The notes under the pieces: generated by a model
What the model saw: only the letters and a program-made list of their open reading frames with translations
Told to the model about the DNA's origin: nothing
Databases searched by the model: none
Translations under genes and position numbers: made by a program
In this document: positions 8,185-16,584 of the stretch, piece after piece
How positions within the stretch are numbered: position 1 is the stretch's first letter
How the letters are laid out: each line of letters starts with the position of its first letter
Assembly (NCBI GenBank): GCA_947488295.1
Contig: CANKYU010000002.1
Coordinates: 434,001-498,000 of the forward strand
DNA: 64,000 nucleotides
Origin: an uncultured Anderseniella sp.
GTDB lineage: Bacteria > Pseudomonadota > Alphaproteobacteria > Rhizobiales > Aestuariivirgaceae
Direction of reading: 5' to 3'

Positions 8185-9228
8185 TCATCCAGTTTCAGAT
8201 TGAGCCCACCCCTCTTCCGCATGCAGCAACTTGTCTATGCGACTGCGATACACATTCGGACCCTTGTCAATAGCCAGCCGCACCGGGCGATGGTACTGCG
8301 GCTTCAACTCCTCCAGTTGAACGGCTTCCAGGATTTCCTTGTCCTCATTGAATGCCACGCGGAACATGGCGTCCATGGATTGAGACACTTTCTCGTCGTC
8401 AATCTCAACATTTCTCAAATGCATCCAGCGATCGATCGTGTTGGTGTCGTCAACAGGTGTCAGGAAATGCAGTGCAAACACCCGGACGCCTTCATGGCGC
8501 TTGTCTTCGGGCAGGTTGAGGGCAGCATCGGCGCTGCCAAAATCGATCACGGCAATGGACGGCATGTGCAGATAGTAGTAGTGCCAGCGATCCACGTTGC
8601 CGGTGAAGCCGCCGAATTTCTGAAAAAACCCGACCGGCGGCGCATCCCGTATCCAGCGCCAGGCAACGATTACATCGCCGTCCACATCGGCATGTACCGG
8701 AACATCCTCGCTGGCGGCATTGCCCAGCGTTGTCGGGTGCACGAAGCTCACATGTGCCGGATCAACCAGGTTTTCCGCCACATTGAGATAATGCGACTTG
8801 AGATGCAGTGCATCGCCCTGGTGGGCATGCCATTGCGGATCGGCAAACTCCGGCAGGTCGAAAATATCTGCCGGATCGGCGAGACTGACCTCACCCATCC
8901 ATATCCAGACGATATCGTTTTTCTGATGCACCGGATAAGCGTGCACGGAAGCCTTGGGGATGTTGTCCTGACCGGGCGCGCGGATACAGGCACCCGCCCT
9001 GTCGAAGGTCAGGCCATGATAGCCGCACTGGACGGCATCGCCGGCCATCAGATGGCCCATGGACAAAGGCAGCTGGCGGTGCGGGCAACGGTCCCGCAGG
9101 GCGCAAACCTGACCGTCTTCGCCACGATACATGACAATATCATCGCCAAGAATGGTGAAGCGGCGCAGCGTGCGGTCAAATTCACCCGCCCAGCCGGCGA
9201 CATACCAGGCATTGCGAACAAATTTCAT
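8185..9228 (-). CDS. Rieske 2Fe-2S aromatic ring oxygenase, VanA-like
   Basis: Oxygenase component of a Rieske non-heme iron system (347 residues). The start at 9228 is preferred because AAGGAGG lies ahead of it and the product begins MKFVRNAWYVAGW, the usual VanA-type opening; the frame continues 12 codons upstream. The Rieske motif CPHRQLPLSMGHL...CGYH (C-x-H, C-x2-H) lies at about residues 45-67. The mononuclear iron ligands fit VDPAHVSFVH near 165. Family members demethylate or hydroxylate aromatic acids and need a separate reductase, which is not encoded in this operon. It sits between the DUF1185 pair and livK, so it probably acts on the imported compound or a product of it. Confidence 0.88.
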   Translation of the reverse strand: MKFVRNAWYVAGWAGEFDRTLRRFTILGDDIVMYRGEDGQVCALRDRCPHRQLPLSMGHLMAGDAVQCGYHGLTFDRAGACIRAPGQDNIPKASVHAYPVHQKNDIVWIWMGEVSLADPADIFDLPEFADPQWHAHQGDALHLKSHYLNVAENLVDPAHVSFVHPTTLGNAASEDVPVHADVDGDVIVAWRWIRDAPPVGFFQKFGGFTGNVDRWHYYYLHMPSIAVIDFGSADAALNLPEDKRHEGVRVFALHFLTPVDDTNTIDRWMHLRNVEIDDEKVSQSMDAMFRVAFNEDKEILEAVQLEELKPQYHRPVRLAIDKGPNVYRSRIDKLLHAEEGWAQSETG

Positions 9229-9266
9229 ATCGACGTCCTCCTTCAACTGGCTGGTCCTTTTCAAGA

Positions 9267-9854
9267 TCAGCGCAAACCGTCTTCGCCCTTTGCCTCGTCC
9301 TTGGTCAGGCCGCCCACTCTCGGCAGCGGACGGCCGGAATCAGTGACGGCTACGGCAACCAGAATTTCATTGGCCCGCGGTGCATCTGAAATGCGCACCT
9401 CCATACCGTCGAAATGTGAGCGTACGTACGCTGCATCCTTGTGACCGAGCGGCACATCCAGCACCGTGCCCATGCCACCGCGTTTCTTGGATGACGGCAC
9501 CAGGGCAGCACCCCTTTCCACCGCCTTGCGCAAGGGTGCGCCCAGTTTCGGATGCAGGATGGCTGCCGCATGTTCCAGTTCACCGTTTTCACCGACCAGC
9601 GCCGCCTTGCCGTAGCTTTCCGCATCAGCAGGCGCGATGCCCAGCGCCGCTACGGCTCTTTCGCCCAATTGCCCGCCAAGCTCTTCACCAACCTGCATCA
9701 GGTCTGCCAGGTCCTCGACAAACTGGCCGGCAAACGGGTTGTCGATAACCGCCACCGCGCAGGCGCGCCGTGTCGGCGGGTCAATCTGCCTGCCCTGCTC
9801 GATGTGAATTTCATCAACAAACACAGCGATTTTCCTGATCCTTGCACTGCTCAT
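9267..9854 (-). CDS. amino acid synthesis family protein (DUF1185), copy 2
   Basis: PF06684/DUF1185 protein, 195 residues. The family is known structurally for a variant chorismate-mutase-like fold, but no reaction is assigned. Visible signatures shared with its upstream neighbour are DNPFAGQFVEDL, YGKAALVGENGELEHAA, VRSHFDGMEV and a C-terminus ending KGEDGLR. The two genes overlap by 4 bases (ATGA) and are clear but diverged paralogues, suggesting a heteromeric enzyme or two successive related steps. In this copy the region after LEHAA reads ILHPKLGAPLRKAVERG, unlike the LWHAPGGYSMRDNVPG of the other copy. Confidence 0.85.
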   Translation of the reverse strand: MSSARIRKIAVFVDEIHIEQGRQIDPPTRRACAVAVIDNPFAGQFVEDLADLMQVGEELGGQLGERAVAALGIAPADAESYGKAALVGENGELEHAAAILHPKLGAPLRKAVERGAALVPSSKKRGGMGTVLDVPLGHKDAAYVRSHFDGMEVRISDAPRANEILVAVAVTDSGRPLPRVGGLTKDEAKGEDGLR

Positions 9855-10435
9855 CTCAAGCCATCCTCTCCCTTGATATCGCTGGCCGGCAGGCCACCGG
9901 CCCGGTTGTGCACCCTGGCCCCCGTCGTCATGACCAGCACAACCGCCATCTCATCAGCACGCGGGGCATCTTCCACGCCCACTTCAATGGCGTCGAAATG
10001 CGAACGCACATAAGAAGCCGCAACATGCGTGACAGGCACATCAAGCCGCGTCCCCGGCCCGCCGACTTTCTTGGTCGACGGCACGATAGCGGTCGAACCC
10101 GGCACATTGTCCCGCATGGAATAGCCGCCCGGCGCGTGCCACAGGGCGCCGTGCTCGATTTCGCCGGCCTCACCGATAATGGCGCCCTTGCCATAACCTT
10201 CAATACCGGACGGATCGACGTCCATGGCCGCTATCAGGTCCTTGGCCATCTGCACGCCCAGCGGCTTGAGGTCCTCCATAAACGGCTGGATATCCTCGAC
10301 ATAACGGCCGGCATAGGGGTTCTCGATCACCTTGAGAATGTAACCGCGCCGGTACGGCGTTGCTGCTGCAGGACCGCCTTCATGAAAGACATCTTCCACC
10401 CCTGTTACGGTTTTCCTGACTTTAACTTCAGGCAT
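9851..10435 (-). CDS. amino acid synthesis family protein (DUF1185), copy 1
   Basis: First of the two DUF1185 (PF06684) proteins, 194 residues. Motifs are ENPYAGRYVEDI, YGKGAIIGEAGEIEHGA, VRSHFDAIEVGVEDAPRAD and the terminal DIKGEDGLR. It overlaps the end of the UPF0280 gene by 8 bases and its own paralogue by 4, so translation is probably coupled through all three. The conserved Gly/Glu/His cluster around residue 105 is a plausible active site, but this is inference. The Pfam name refers to suspected amino-acid metabolism; the present context points instead to catabolism of a nitrogen heterocycle. Confidence 0.87.
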   Translation of the reverse strand: MPEVKVRKTVTGVEDVFHEGGPAAATPYRRGYILKVIENPYAGRYVEDIQPFMEDLKPLGVQMAKDLIAAMDVDPSGIEGYGKGAIIGEAGEIEHGALWHAPGGYSMRDNVPGSTAIVPSTKKVGGPGTRLDVPVTHVAASYVRSHFDAIEVGVEDAPRADEMAVVLVMTTGARVHNRAGGLPASDIKGEDGLR

Positions 10436-11270
10436 GCTGTCTGATCTCCGTCATTGCTGAGCCTGCTTCCAGTGTGCGTATTTCATCATTGAGCCCCAAT
10501 GTCGCCGCTACGATCAAACCACGGGCCTGCAGCTGACCGGCAAATTCCAGCCCCCGCGCCAGCGCTGCATTGACTTCCGGGGCCGTCAGTTCCGCCACTT
10601 CAACCGTGACGCGGCGCTGGCCGAGATCGCTGTCGGGATAAAGCGCAGCCGCCGGTGCGCGGCGCACCTTGATCGACCGCGGCAGGTCCACTTCATTGGC
10701 TATCAGCGTTGCGGCAATGTCAGCTTGAGCGGCGGTGGCTGCCAGCACGGTCACGCTGTCAGCGATGCCGAAGGAAAAACTGCGCCCGCGCCAGCCGGAT
10801 GTTGCAATACCGCGCACCGGATCGGCCGAGCACACCGAAACCGGTCCGTTCGCCGATGCGATCGAGAAGGTTTCTCCATCAGCCAGATGCAGCGCTATGT
10901 CGCCACCATTGTTCACGTAGGCCCGCGACAGGTCGGCATCGGCGCACATGGCACCCAGCATCTCGTCGGCAACACTGCCTGCAACCGCCGCCATGGGCGT
11001 GACCTTAGATTTCCAGAACGGCTGAACCACTGCGGCCATGCGCTGCGCAATTGGGCCGGCTAGGGCAAGGCCTGCTTCCGGCATCAGCGTCCGAAGGGTC
11101 TGCAATTCTTCCGCCAGAACGCTCAGCACGGTTTCAAACCGCGCCCGCGCCGCTGCATAGGCTTTGCTTATCTGATCTGCGTGACCATTGGCCTCGATGA
11201 TCAGGTCGATGGGCCCGTGCTGCAGGTGCAGGCGTTTTCCATCCGGCAACATGGCGGCCTGAATGCTCAT
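10428..11270 (-). CDS. UPF0280 family protein (ApbE-like fold)
   Basis: UPF0280 protein of 280 residues, a family placed with the ApbE-like superfamily (FMN transferases) but without an assigned reaction. The start at 11270 is chosen because it makes an ATGA overlap with the stop of the 6-hydroxynicotinate-reductase-like gene; the open frame runs 20 codons further. Visible features are AAVAGSVADEMLGAM, RAYVNNGGDIALHL, VRGIATSGWRGRSFSFGIADSVTV-like text (about residues 100-190) and AATLIANEV. The NNGGDIA and GIATSG strings resemble the flavin-handling motifs of ApbE proteins. It may attach or load a flavin onto a partner encoded in this operon, which would fit the neighbouring flavoprotein; this is inference. 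Confidence 0.83.
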   Translation of the reverse strand: MSIQAAMLPDGKRLHLQHGPIDLIIEANGHADQISKAYAAARARFETVLSVLAEELQTLRTLMPEAGLALAGPIAQRMAAVVQPFWKSKVTPMAAVAGSVADEMLGAMCADADLSRAYVNNGGDIALHLADGETFSIASANGPVSVCSADPVRGIATSGWRGRSFSFGIADSVTVLAATAAQADIAATLIANEVDLPRSIKVRRAPAAALYPDSDLGQRRVTVEVAELTAPEVNAALARGLEFAGQLQARGLIVAATLGLNDEIRTLEAGSAMTEIRQHA

Positions 11271-12799
11271 GACCTGCCTGCCTTGCCCGGCGTCTTCGAC
11301 CAGCCGAAATGCCCGGGCTCCGTCGGCCACGGCACACCGGACTTGGAGCCGGTATTGGTCTGGCCCGCCAGCACATGATCGTTCTGAATGGCCTTGGTCC
11401 CCTTGCGGGCTTCTTCCAGCGGCATGACGTGCTTCATGTGGCCGCCGAGCGCTTCATAGTCTTCGCGCCGCATGGTGAATTCAATGGGCGCAACAAGCGC
11501 CGGCGTCGGTACGTAACCAAAGGCGTTGTCCGGCAGTTGGGTAACATCCGACATGATGGTGATGCCGCCGCCGGGCCAGACATAGGCCGGCGCGCCACCG
11601 CAGGTTATACGGGTCAGGGCATGCTTGACCGAGCGGGTCAGCTTGACCGGATTTTCGGTGACACCCGCCCTGAGCGACCCGCCGGCACCGCCCATGAACA
11701 AGACCGTGCACAGAGCGGGTTCGCAGTTTTCCTCGATCAGGCCCACGGACTTCAACAGCCGGTCCGGCATGTCACGGGCAACCGGTTTGAGATCGTCGTC
11801 CAGTTCGTAATAGGCAAACTGTTCGCCGGTTGTCGACACCATCAGCAAAGACTGTCCCGGCTTTGCGAACTTGGAGTTGAAATCCCCCAATATGGTCAGC
11901 GGATCATCCACATTGGTGCCGCCCCAGCCAGTACCGGGATCAGCCACCTGAAAATACCGTCCCGGGGTCGACCGCCTGCCCTTGATCTTGATGCCCGTGG
12001 GCTGCCAGTCCAGAACTTTGCCGGCCTGGTGTTCAGAGATGACCCCGGTAATGTGATCGTCAACGACAACGACTTCGTCGACCAGACCGTGCCATTGCGA
12101 GGCAAACATGCCGACCGTGGCAGACCCGCAGCCGACCCGCATGCGTTCTTCCCGGACACCGTTTACAACCGGTGCAGCACCCGCCTCAATGACAATTGTC
12201 GAGCCTTCATCAATGGTCGCTTCAACGGCCTTGCCATTGCACAGGTCAAGCAGTGCCTGACAGGTGACACGGCCTTCCTTCTTGCCGCCGCCGGTCAGGT
12301 GATGAACGCCGCCCAGTGACAGCATCTGCGAGCCGTACTCGGCCGTGGTCACGTGGCCGACAGGTTCATCGTTGACCCGCACCAGGGCACGCTCGGGGCC
12401 GAGATGGCGGTCGGTATCGATCTTCACCTTGACACCGCAATAGGAAAATATGCCCTCGGTCACCACGGTGATCATGTCAACACCGTCAACTTCACGCGAC
12501 ACGATGAACGGGGCCGGCTTGTAGTCCGGATAGGTGGTGCCCGCCCCGATTGCCGTGACAAAACTGTCATCGGGATTGATGATCTCACCGTCCCAGTCCG
12601 GGCCCTTGTCGAGGAACGGCACGATCTCACCGCCTGCTTCGATTGTCTTGTCGATGATGACCAGCGGATCGACCCGCACCAGGTTGCCGTCTTCATTGGC
12701 ATAGCGGTCACACGCGCCTGACCGGCCCGGCGCGATATAGCACATCACCGGACAGGCATCGCAGCGGATCTTATCACCCTGTCTTGCCGGTTCAGCCAT
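11267..12799 (-). CDS. hnr: 6-hydroxynicotinate reductase-like iron-sulfur/flavoprotein
   Basis: 510-residue homologue of 6-hydroxynicotinate reductase, the enzyme that reduces the hydroxylated pyridine ring to tetrahydro-6-oxonicotinate in anaerobic nicotinate fermentation (Eubacterium barkeri Hnr). An N-terminal cysteine cluster CDACPVMCYIAPGRSGAC (C-x2-C-x3-C-x9-C, residues about 14-31) looks like a 4Fe-4S site. Later conserved blocks include MRVGCGSATVGMF, HITGVISEHQAGKVL and TCGGAPAYVWPGGGITIM. It overlaps the Mo-hydroxylase gene upstream by 8 bases and UPF0280 downstream by 4. Together with the hydroxylase it suggests hydroxylation followed by reductive dearomatisation of an N-heterocycle. 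The exact substrate is not proven. Confidence 0.82.
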   Translation of the reverse strand: MAEPARQGDKIRCDACPVMCYIAPGRSGACDRYANEDGNLVRVDPLVIIDKTIEAGGEIVPFLDKGPDWDGEIINPDDSFVTAIGAGTTYPDYKPAPFIVSREVDGVDMITVVTEGIFSYCGVKVKIDTDRHLGPERALVRVNDEPVGHVTTAEYGSQMLSLGGVHHLTGGGKKEGRVTCQALLDLCNGKAVEATIDEGSTIVIEAGAAPVVNGVREERMRVGCGSATVGMFASQWHGLVDEVVVVDDHITGVISEHQAGKVLDWQPTGIKIKGRRSTPGRYFQVADPGTGWGGTNVDDPLTILGDFNSKFAKPGQSLLMVSTTGEQFAYYELDDDLKPVARDMPDRLLKSVGLIEENCEPALCTVLFMGGAGGSLRAGVTENPVKLTRSVKHALTRITCGGAPAYVWPGGGITIMSDVTQLPDNAFGYVPTPALVAPIEFTMRREDYEALGGHMKHVMPLEEARKGTKAIQNDHVLAGQTNTGSKSGVPWPTEPGHFGWSKTPGKAGRS

Positions 12800-15548
12800 T
12801 GCCGGTTACCTCCTGGATCGCGGCCATCACCTTGTCCGGTGTGGCCGGCAGATGCCGTACACTGGCGCCGGTTGCATCGCGGATCGCGTTCAGGATCGCC
12901 GGCGCGGTGGGGATCAGCACATGTTCGCCAAGGCCTTTCGCGCCATAGGGCCCGTGCGGATCCGGCACTTCGACGATGATCGAGGTTACCTCGGGCATGT
13001 CTCCGATAGTGGGGATCAGGTAATCATGCAGGTTCTCGGTGCGGCCGGGCTGAAAATCCTCCATCAGCGCCATGCCGATGCCCTGCGCCACGCCGCCCTC
13101 GATCTGGCCTTCCACCAACATGGGATTGATCGCCCTGCCGACATCATGGGCCGCCGTCAGGTGATCCAGGGTGATGGTGCCGAGCCGGGTGTCAACGGTC
13201 AGCTCCATCATCTGTGCGCCATAGCCGAACACGGCATACGGCGAACCCTGCCCGTTTTCATCCAGGGCTGAGGTCGGCGGGTCATAGGTTTCTTCCGCCC
13301 GGAAAACATAGCCTTCGCTGTCGGGCGCCAGTGCAGCCAGCTCGATGCGGCGCTCGCTGTCGCCATCGCTGATGATCATCTCCTCGGCATCGATCCTGAT
13401 CACCGCGTCATCGGTTACATTGGCGTGCCGAAGAATTGTTGCGCGCAGCGCTTCACCCGACAATCTGGTGGCGTTACCCGAAACGAAGGTCTGGCGCGAC
13501 GCGGATGTCTTGCCCGCATCCGGCGTGATGGCGGTGTCTGCAGAGAGCAGGGATATGGCATCCGCCGGCACGCCGAGCGCGTCCGCTGCAATCTGCACCA
13601 TCACCGTGCTTGACCCCTGGCCGATGTCTACCGCACCCTGGTGCAGGACAATGCGACCGTCACCGGTCACACCGATCTTCATGGTGGATGGATTGGGAAG
13701 TGAGGTATTGCCGCACCCGTACCAGCAGGTGCCCAGCCCGACACCCATGCGCAAATGCGATCCGGCGGCGTTGAATTCCGCAGCCCGTTTGTGAGCCTGT
13801 TGCCACGGGTCCCGCAGGGCTTCCAGGCAGGCCTTGATGCCGACACCTGATTTGAACACCTGACCGGTCGCGGTCGGCAGTCCGTCGTCAAGAGCGTTGA
13901 TCAGCCGGAACTCCAGCCTGTCGATGCCGGCTGCGTCTGCCAGTTCGTCAAACACGCACTCCTGGGCGACGGCGGACTGCGGCACGCCAAAGCCGCGGAA
14001 AGCACCCGACGGCGGACAATTGGTGTGCACGGCAATCGACTGCGCCCGATAGTTTGCCATGTGAAACGGACCGGATGCGTGCACCGGCACACGGTTGGCA
14101 ACGGTCGGTCCCCAACTCGCATAGGCGCCGGTGTTGAAATGACCCTTGAAGTCAAAACCGGTTATGCGTCCGTCGCTGTCGCAGCCGGCCCTCAGCCTGA
14201 TCTCGCTGGGGTGGCGCTTGGTGGACGAGCGCATGGATTCCTGGCGCGTATAGACAATGCCGCATGGCCGGTCCAGCTTCCACGCGGCAAGGGCAATGAA
14301 CGGCTGCATGGATATGTCCAGTTTCGATCCGAACCCGCCACCGCAGGCCGTCGGCACGATCCGGACCCGGTTGACCGCCAGATCCATGATCGCCGCCATG
14401 GCGTCCCTGTCCATATGCGGTGCCTGGGTGGAGGCATGAATTGTGATCGTGTCGCCGTCGCGAACCGCCCATCCGGCTTCCGGCTCGATATAGGCGTGTT
14501 CGATAAACGGCGTTGAAAAGCTGTGCTCGACAATATGTGCCGCACTGTCCAGACCGGCGGAGACATCACCTTTCTGGACCAGCCCCTTGACCATGACATT
14601 GCCGGAGCGGGCTTCATGCAGAAGCGGCGCGCCGGGTGCCAGGGCGTCGGTGCAGACCAGTGCGTGCGGCAGTTCTGTCCACGAGACGGGAAAATCCCCG
14701 ACCTGCAGGTTCTCGATTGCGTCTGCCTCGCCCACCACCATGGCCACAGCTTCGCCGCGATACCGGGTTTCAGTTTCAGCAAATACCGGCTGGTCGGCAA
14801 ACTGCGGAATGACGCCATGCTGGTTGATGCCGGGAATGTCTGCGGCCGTCATTACCGCAACGATACCGGCATGGTCTGCCACAAACCGGTCAACGTCACC
14901 GATCCGGAATGCCGCATGGTGATGAGGAGAGCGGATGATTTTCGCCATCAATGCGCCGGCTGGAATGGCGTCAGCCCCGAACCTTTCGTGTCCGTCGACC
15001 TTAGGGGTGCCGTCGACCCGGCGCACCGCCTTGCCGACGACGGCCCTGGTTGTGTCGATCGGCGATACCGTGTTTGAACCGGCCGCAAACAAGACCGCAT
15101 CAACGATCTTGGCATAGCCGGTACATCGGCACAGCACCCCGCCCAGCGCATCCTCGACCTGGCGCCGGTCAGGCGTGGTGGAAGACGCCAGCAGGGCTGC
15201 AGCACTCATCAGCATGCCCGGTGTACAGATACCGCACTGCGCCGCACCGAACTCAAGGAACGCATCCTGGAGGCGGCTGAGGCTGCCATTGCCTTTCAGG
15301 CCTTCGATGGTGGTGATGTCGGCTCCGCTGACCTGGCCGACAGCCGTCAGGCAGGCACATGCCGGTTCACCGTCCACCAGTACCGTGCAGGCGCCGCAGT
15401 CACCGGCATCGCAGCCAACCTTGGTGCCGGACAAGCCGAATTCGTCCCGCAACACGCCCGACAACCGTTTGTACGGTGCACTGGCGACAACCGCTTCGCT
15501 GCCATTGATCGTCAATACCGTGACCGGCGGCGGAACATGGCGGTTCAT
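12792..15548 (-). CDS. molybdenum hydroxylase, fused 2Fe-2S and Mo-binding subunits (xanthine dehydrogenase family)
   Basis: 918-residue fusion of the small and large subunits of a xanthine-dehydrogenase-type enzyme. The start at 15548 gives an ATGA overlap with the FAD-subunit gene. Residues 1 to about 160 hold two 2Fe-2S sites: CDAGDCGACTVLVDGEPAC and CGICTPGML...CRCTGYAKIVDAV. The remainder is the molybdopterin subunit with CGGGFGSKLDIS, QGAVDIGQGSSTV and the terminal GLGEHVLIPTAPAILNAI, whose Glu corresponds to the catalytic glutamate of the family. Such enzymes hydroxylate N-heteroaromatics next to the ring nitrogen using water. FAD comes from the separate upstream subunit. No XdhC-type maturation factor is nearby. 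Confidence 0.9.
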   Translation of the reverse strand: MNRHVPPPVTVLTINGSEAVVASAPYKRLSGVLRDEFGLSGTKVGCDAGDCGACTVLVDGEPACACLTAVGQVSGADITTIEGLKGNGSLSRLQDAFLEFGAAQCGICTPGMLMSAAALLASSTTPDRRQVEDALGGVLCRCTGYAKIVDAVLFAAGSNTVSPIDTTRAVVGKAVRRVDGTPKVDGHERFGADAIPAGALMAKIIRSPHHHAAFRIGDVDRFVADHAGIVAVMTAADIPGINQHGVIPQFADQPVFAETETRYRGEAVAMVVGEADAIENLQVGDFPVSWTELPHALVCTDALAPGAPLLHEARSGNVMVKGLVQKGDVSAGLDSAAHIVEHSFSTPFIEHAYIEPEAGWAVRDGDTITIHASTQAPHMDRDAMAAIMDLAVNRVRIVPTACGGGFGSKLDISMQPFIALAAWKLDRPCGIVYTRQESMRSSTKRHPSEIRLRAGCDSDGRITGFDFKGHFNTGAYASWGPTVANRVPVHASGPFHMANYRAQSIAVHTNCPPSGAFRGFGVPQSAVAQECVFDELADAAGIDRLEFRLINALDDGLPTATGQVFKSGVGIKACLEALRDPWQQAHKRAAEFNAAGSHLRMGVGLGTCWYGCGNTSLPNPSTMKIGVTGDGRIVLHQGAVDIGQGSSTVMVQIAADALGVPADAISLLSADTAITPDAGKTSASRQTFVSGNATRLSGEALRATILRHANVTDDAVIRIDAEEMIISDGDSERRIELAALAPDSEGYVFRAEETYDPPTSALDENGQGSPYAVFGYGAQMMELTVDTRLGTITLDHLTAAHDVGRAINPMLVEGQIEGGVAQGIGMALMEDFQPGRTENLHDYLIPTIGDMPEVTSIIVEVPDPHGPYGAKGLGEHVLIPTAPAILNAIRDATGASVRHLPATPDKVMAAIQEVTGNG

Positions 15549-16396
15549 GAGCGGCCCTCCACGCATGCGCCAAGAGCCCGGCATACGCCTTCACGTGCTG
15601 CCTCCAGCCTGTAACCGGCCGGTGCGCGAACATCGTCGATCGGCGACAGGCAATCCAGGTGGCGCGCGGCAGGGATTGCGTGAATATCGCCCGGGTTCGC
15701 GCCCACCAACTCGCTTTCAAGGCCGGACAGGCGTTGCGCAACCACCGAACATGCACCGACACTGACGGCGGCTGTCTTGACCAGGCCGGTGCCGTCGAGC
15801 TCAAGGCGCGCTGCAATCATGGCGATGGAGATAACCAGGTAACGCCGTGCGCCGAGCTTGAAAAATGCAGACGAACCTCTCGTGGCGTGGTCCGGAATGA
15901 AAAGAGCGGTGACAATCTCGTCCGGCTGGCGCGCCGTCTGGCGGTTGCCCTGCACAAACTCGCCCAGGCCCATGCGCCGGGTGGTCCGGGCCGAGGTCAG
16001 TTCAACCTCGGCATCAAGAACCAGCAGCGCAGGCACTCCGTCAGCCGCCGGTGACGCATTGCAGATATTGCCGACTATGGTGGCCCTGTTCTGGATCTGG
16101 ACGGACCCTACTTCCAGGGCAGCCTGTTTCAGGCAATCGAAAGCTGCAGGCAGGTCATGCGCACGCACCAGTTGTGTCCAGGTGGCAAGCGCACCGATGC
16201 GCCAGCCGGCATTGGCGTCATCGCGGGAAATACCGCGCAGGTCATCGATACGCGAAATATCCAGCACCGGCCCTGAAACCGGCCCCTCGCCAAGGCCCGG
16301 GTAGAAGTCCGTCCCGCCAGCAAGCATAACCCAAGCATCAGCCGCCAGAAGCTCAACTGCCTCCTTCACCGACGTGGGTTGTGCGTACCTCTCCAT
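15545..16396 (-). CDS. molybdenum hydroxylase FAD-binding subunit
   Basis: 283-residue FAD subunit (CoxM/XdhB type), first gene of the long minus-strand operon. An FAD-binding motif is visible in AGGTDFYPGL (residues about 26-35) and IQNRATIVGNICNASPAAD (about 97-115), followed by the CO-dehydrogenase flavoprotein C-terminal domain. It passes electrons from the Fe-S sites of the fused subunit encoded directly downstream (4-base overlap). The opening MERYAQPTSVKEAVELL is normal for the family, so the start is secure. The 188-base gap to the divergent flavin oxidoreductase gene must hold the operon promoter. Confidence 0.9.
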   Translation of the reverse strand: MERYAQPTSVKEAVELLAADAWVMLAGGTDFYPGLGEGPVSGPVLDISRIDDLRGISRDDANAGWRIGALATWTQLVRAHDLPAAFDCLKQAALEVGSVQIQNRATIVGNICNASPAADGVPALLVLDAEVELTSARTTRRMGLGEFVQGNRQTARQPDEIVTALFIPDHATRGSSAFFKLGARRYLVISIAMIAARLELDGTGLVKTAAVSVGACSVVAQRLSGLESELVGANPGDIHAIPAARHLDCLSPIDDVRAPAGYRLEAAREGVCRALGACVEGRS

Positions 16397-16412
16397 GCCT
16401 GTCCTTTTGTTT

Positions 16413-16463
16413 GTACACTAATGATAAGACCGGTTTTGAAACAGAGTCAATCACTGTGTGTAC
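16413..16463. promoter_or_regulatory. GTACAC/GTGTAC inverted pair upstream of the Mo-hydroxylase operon
   Basis: GTACAC at 16413-16418 and its inverse GTGTAC at 16458-16463 flank 39 bases just upstream of the operon's first start codon. They could be half-sites of a GntR-type or similar regulator, but each arm is only six bases, so chance is quite possible. Confidence 0.25.
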
Positions 16464-16491
16464 CGGCACCAGAATGTTGACAACCGGGCGT

Positions 16492-16521
16492 TGAACCATA
16501 TGCCCTCAGCTTTCGTTAGAA
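16492..16521 (+). promoter_or_regulatory. putative RpoE(ECF11)-type promoter of the fatty-acid modification operon
   Basis: TGAACC, 18 bases, TTAGAA, with TTTCGTTAGA across the -10 region. It matches the site at 19955 (TGATCC, 18 bases, TTAGAG, same TTTCGTTAGA) and resembles the rpoE autopromoter at 27335-27307. The start codon is 64 bases downstream. It also fits an EcfG-type promoter (GGAAC-N17-CGTT) with one mismatch, so the sigma factor is not certain. Confidence 0.55.
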
Positions 16522-16584
16522 GTCGCGGGGCTTGAAGATGCAGAAACCGGATGCCCGGTCCGATGTGCCTGTGCCGGGAGTTTT

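Noticed and set aside
8200..9444. A 414-codon plus-strand frame opposite the Rieske oxygenase.
   Set aside because: High-GC third positions leave long open antisense frames; the Rieske and DUF1185 products on the other strand are unmistakable.
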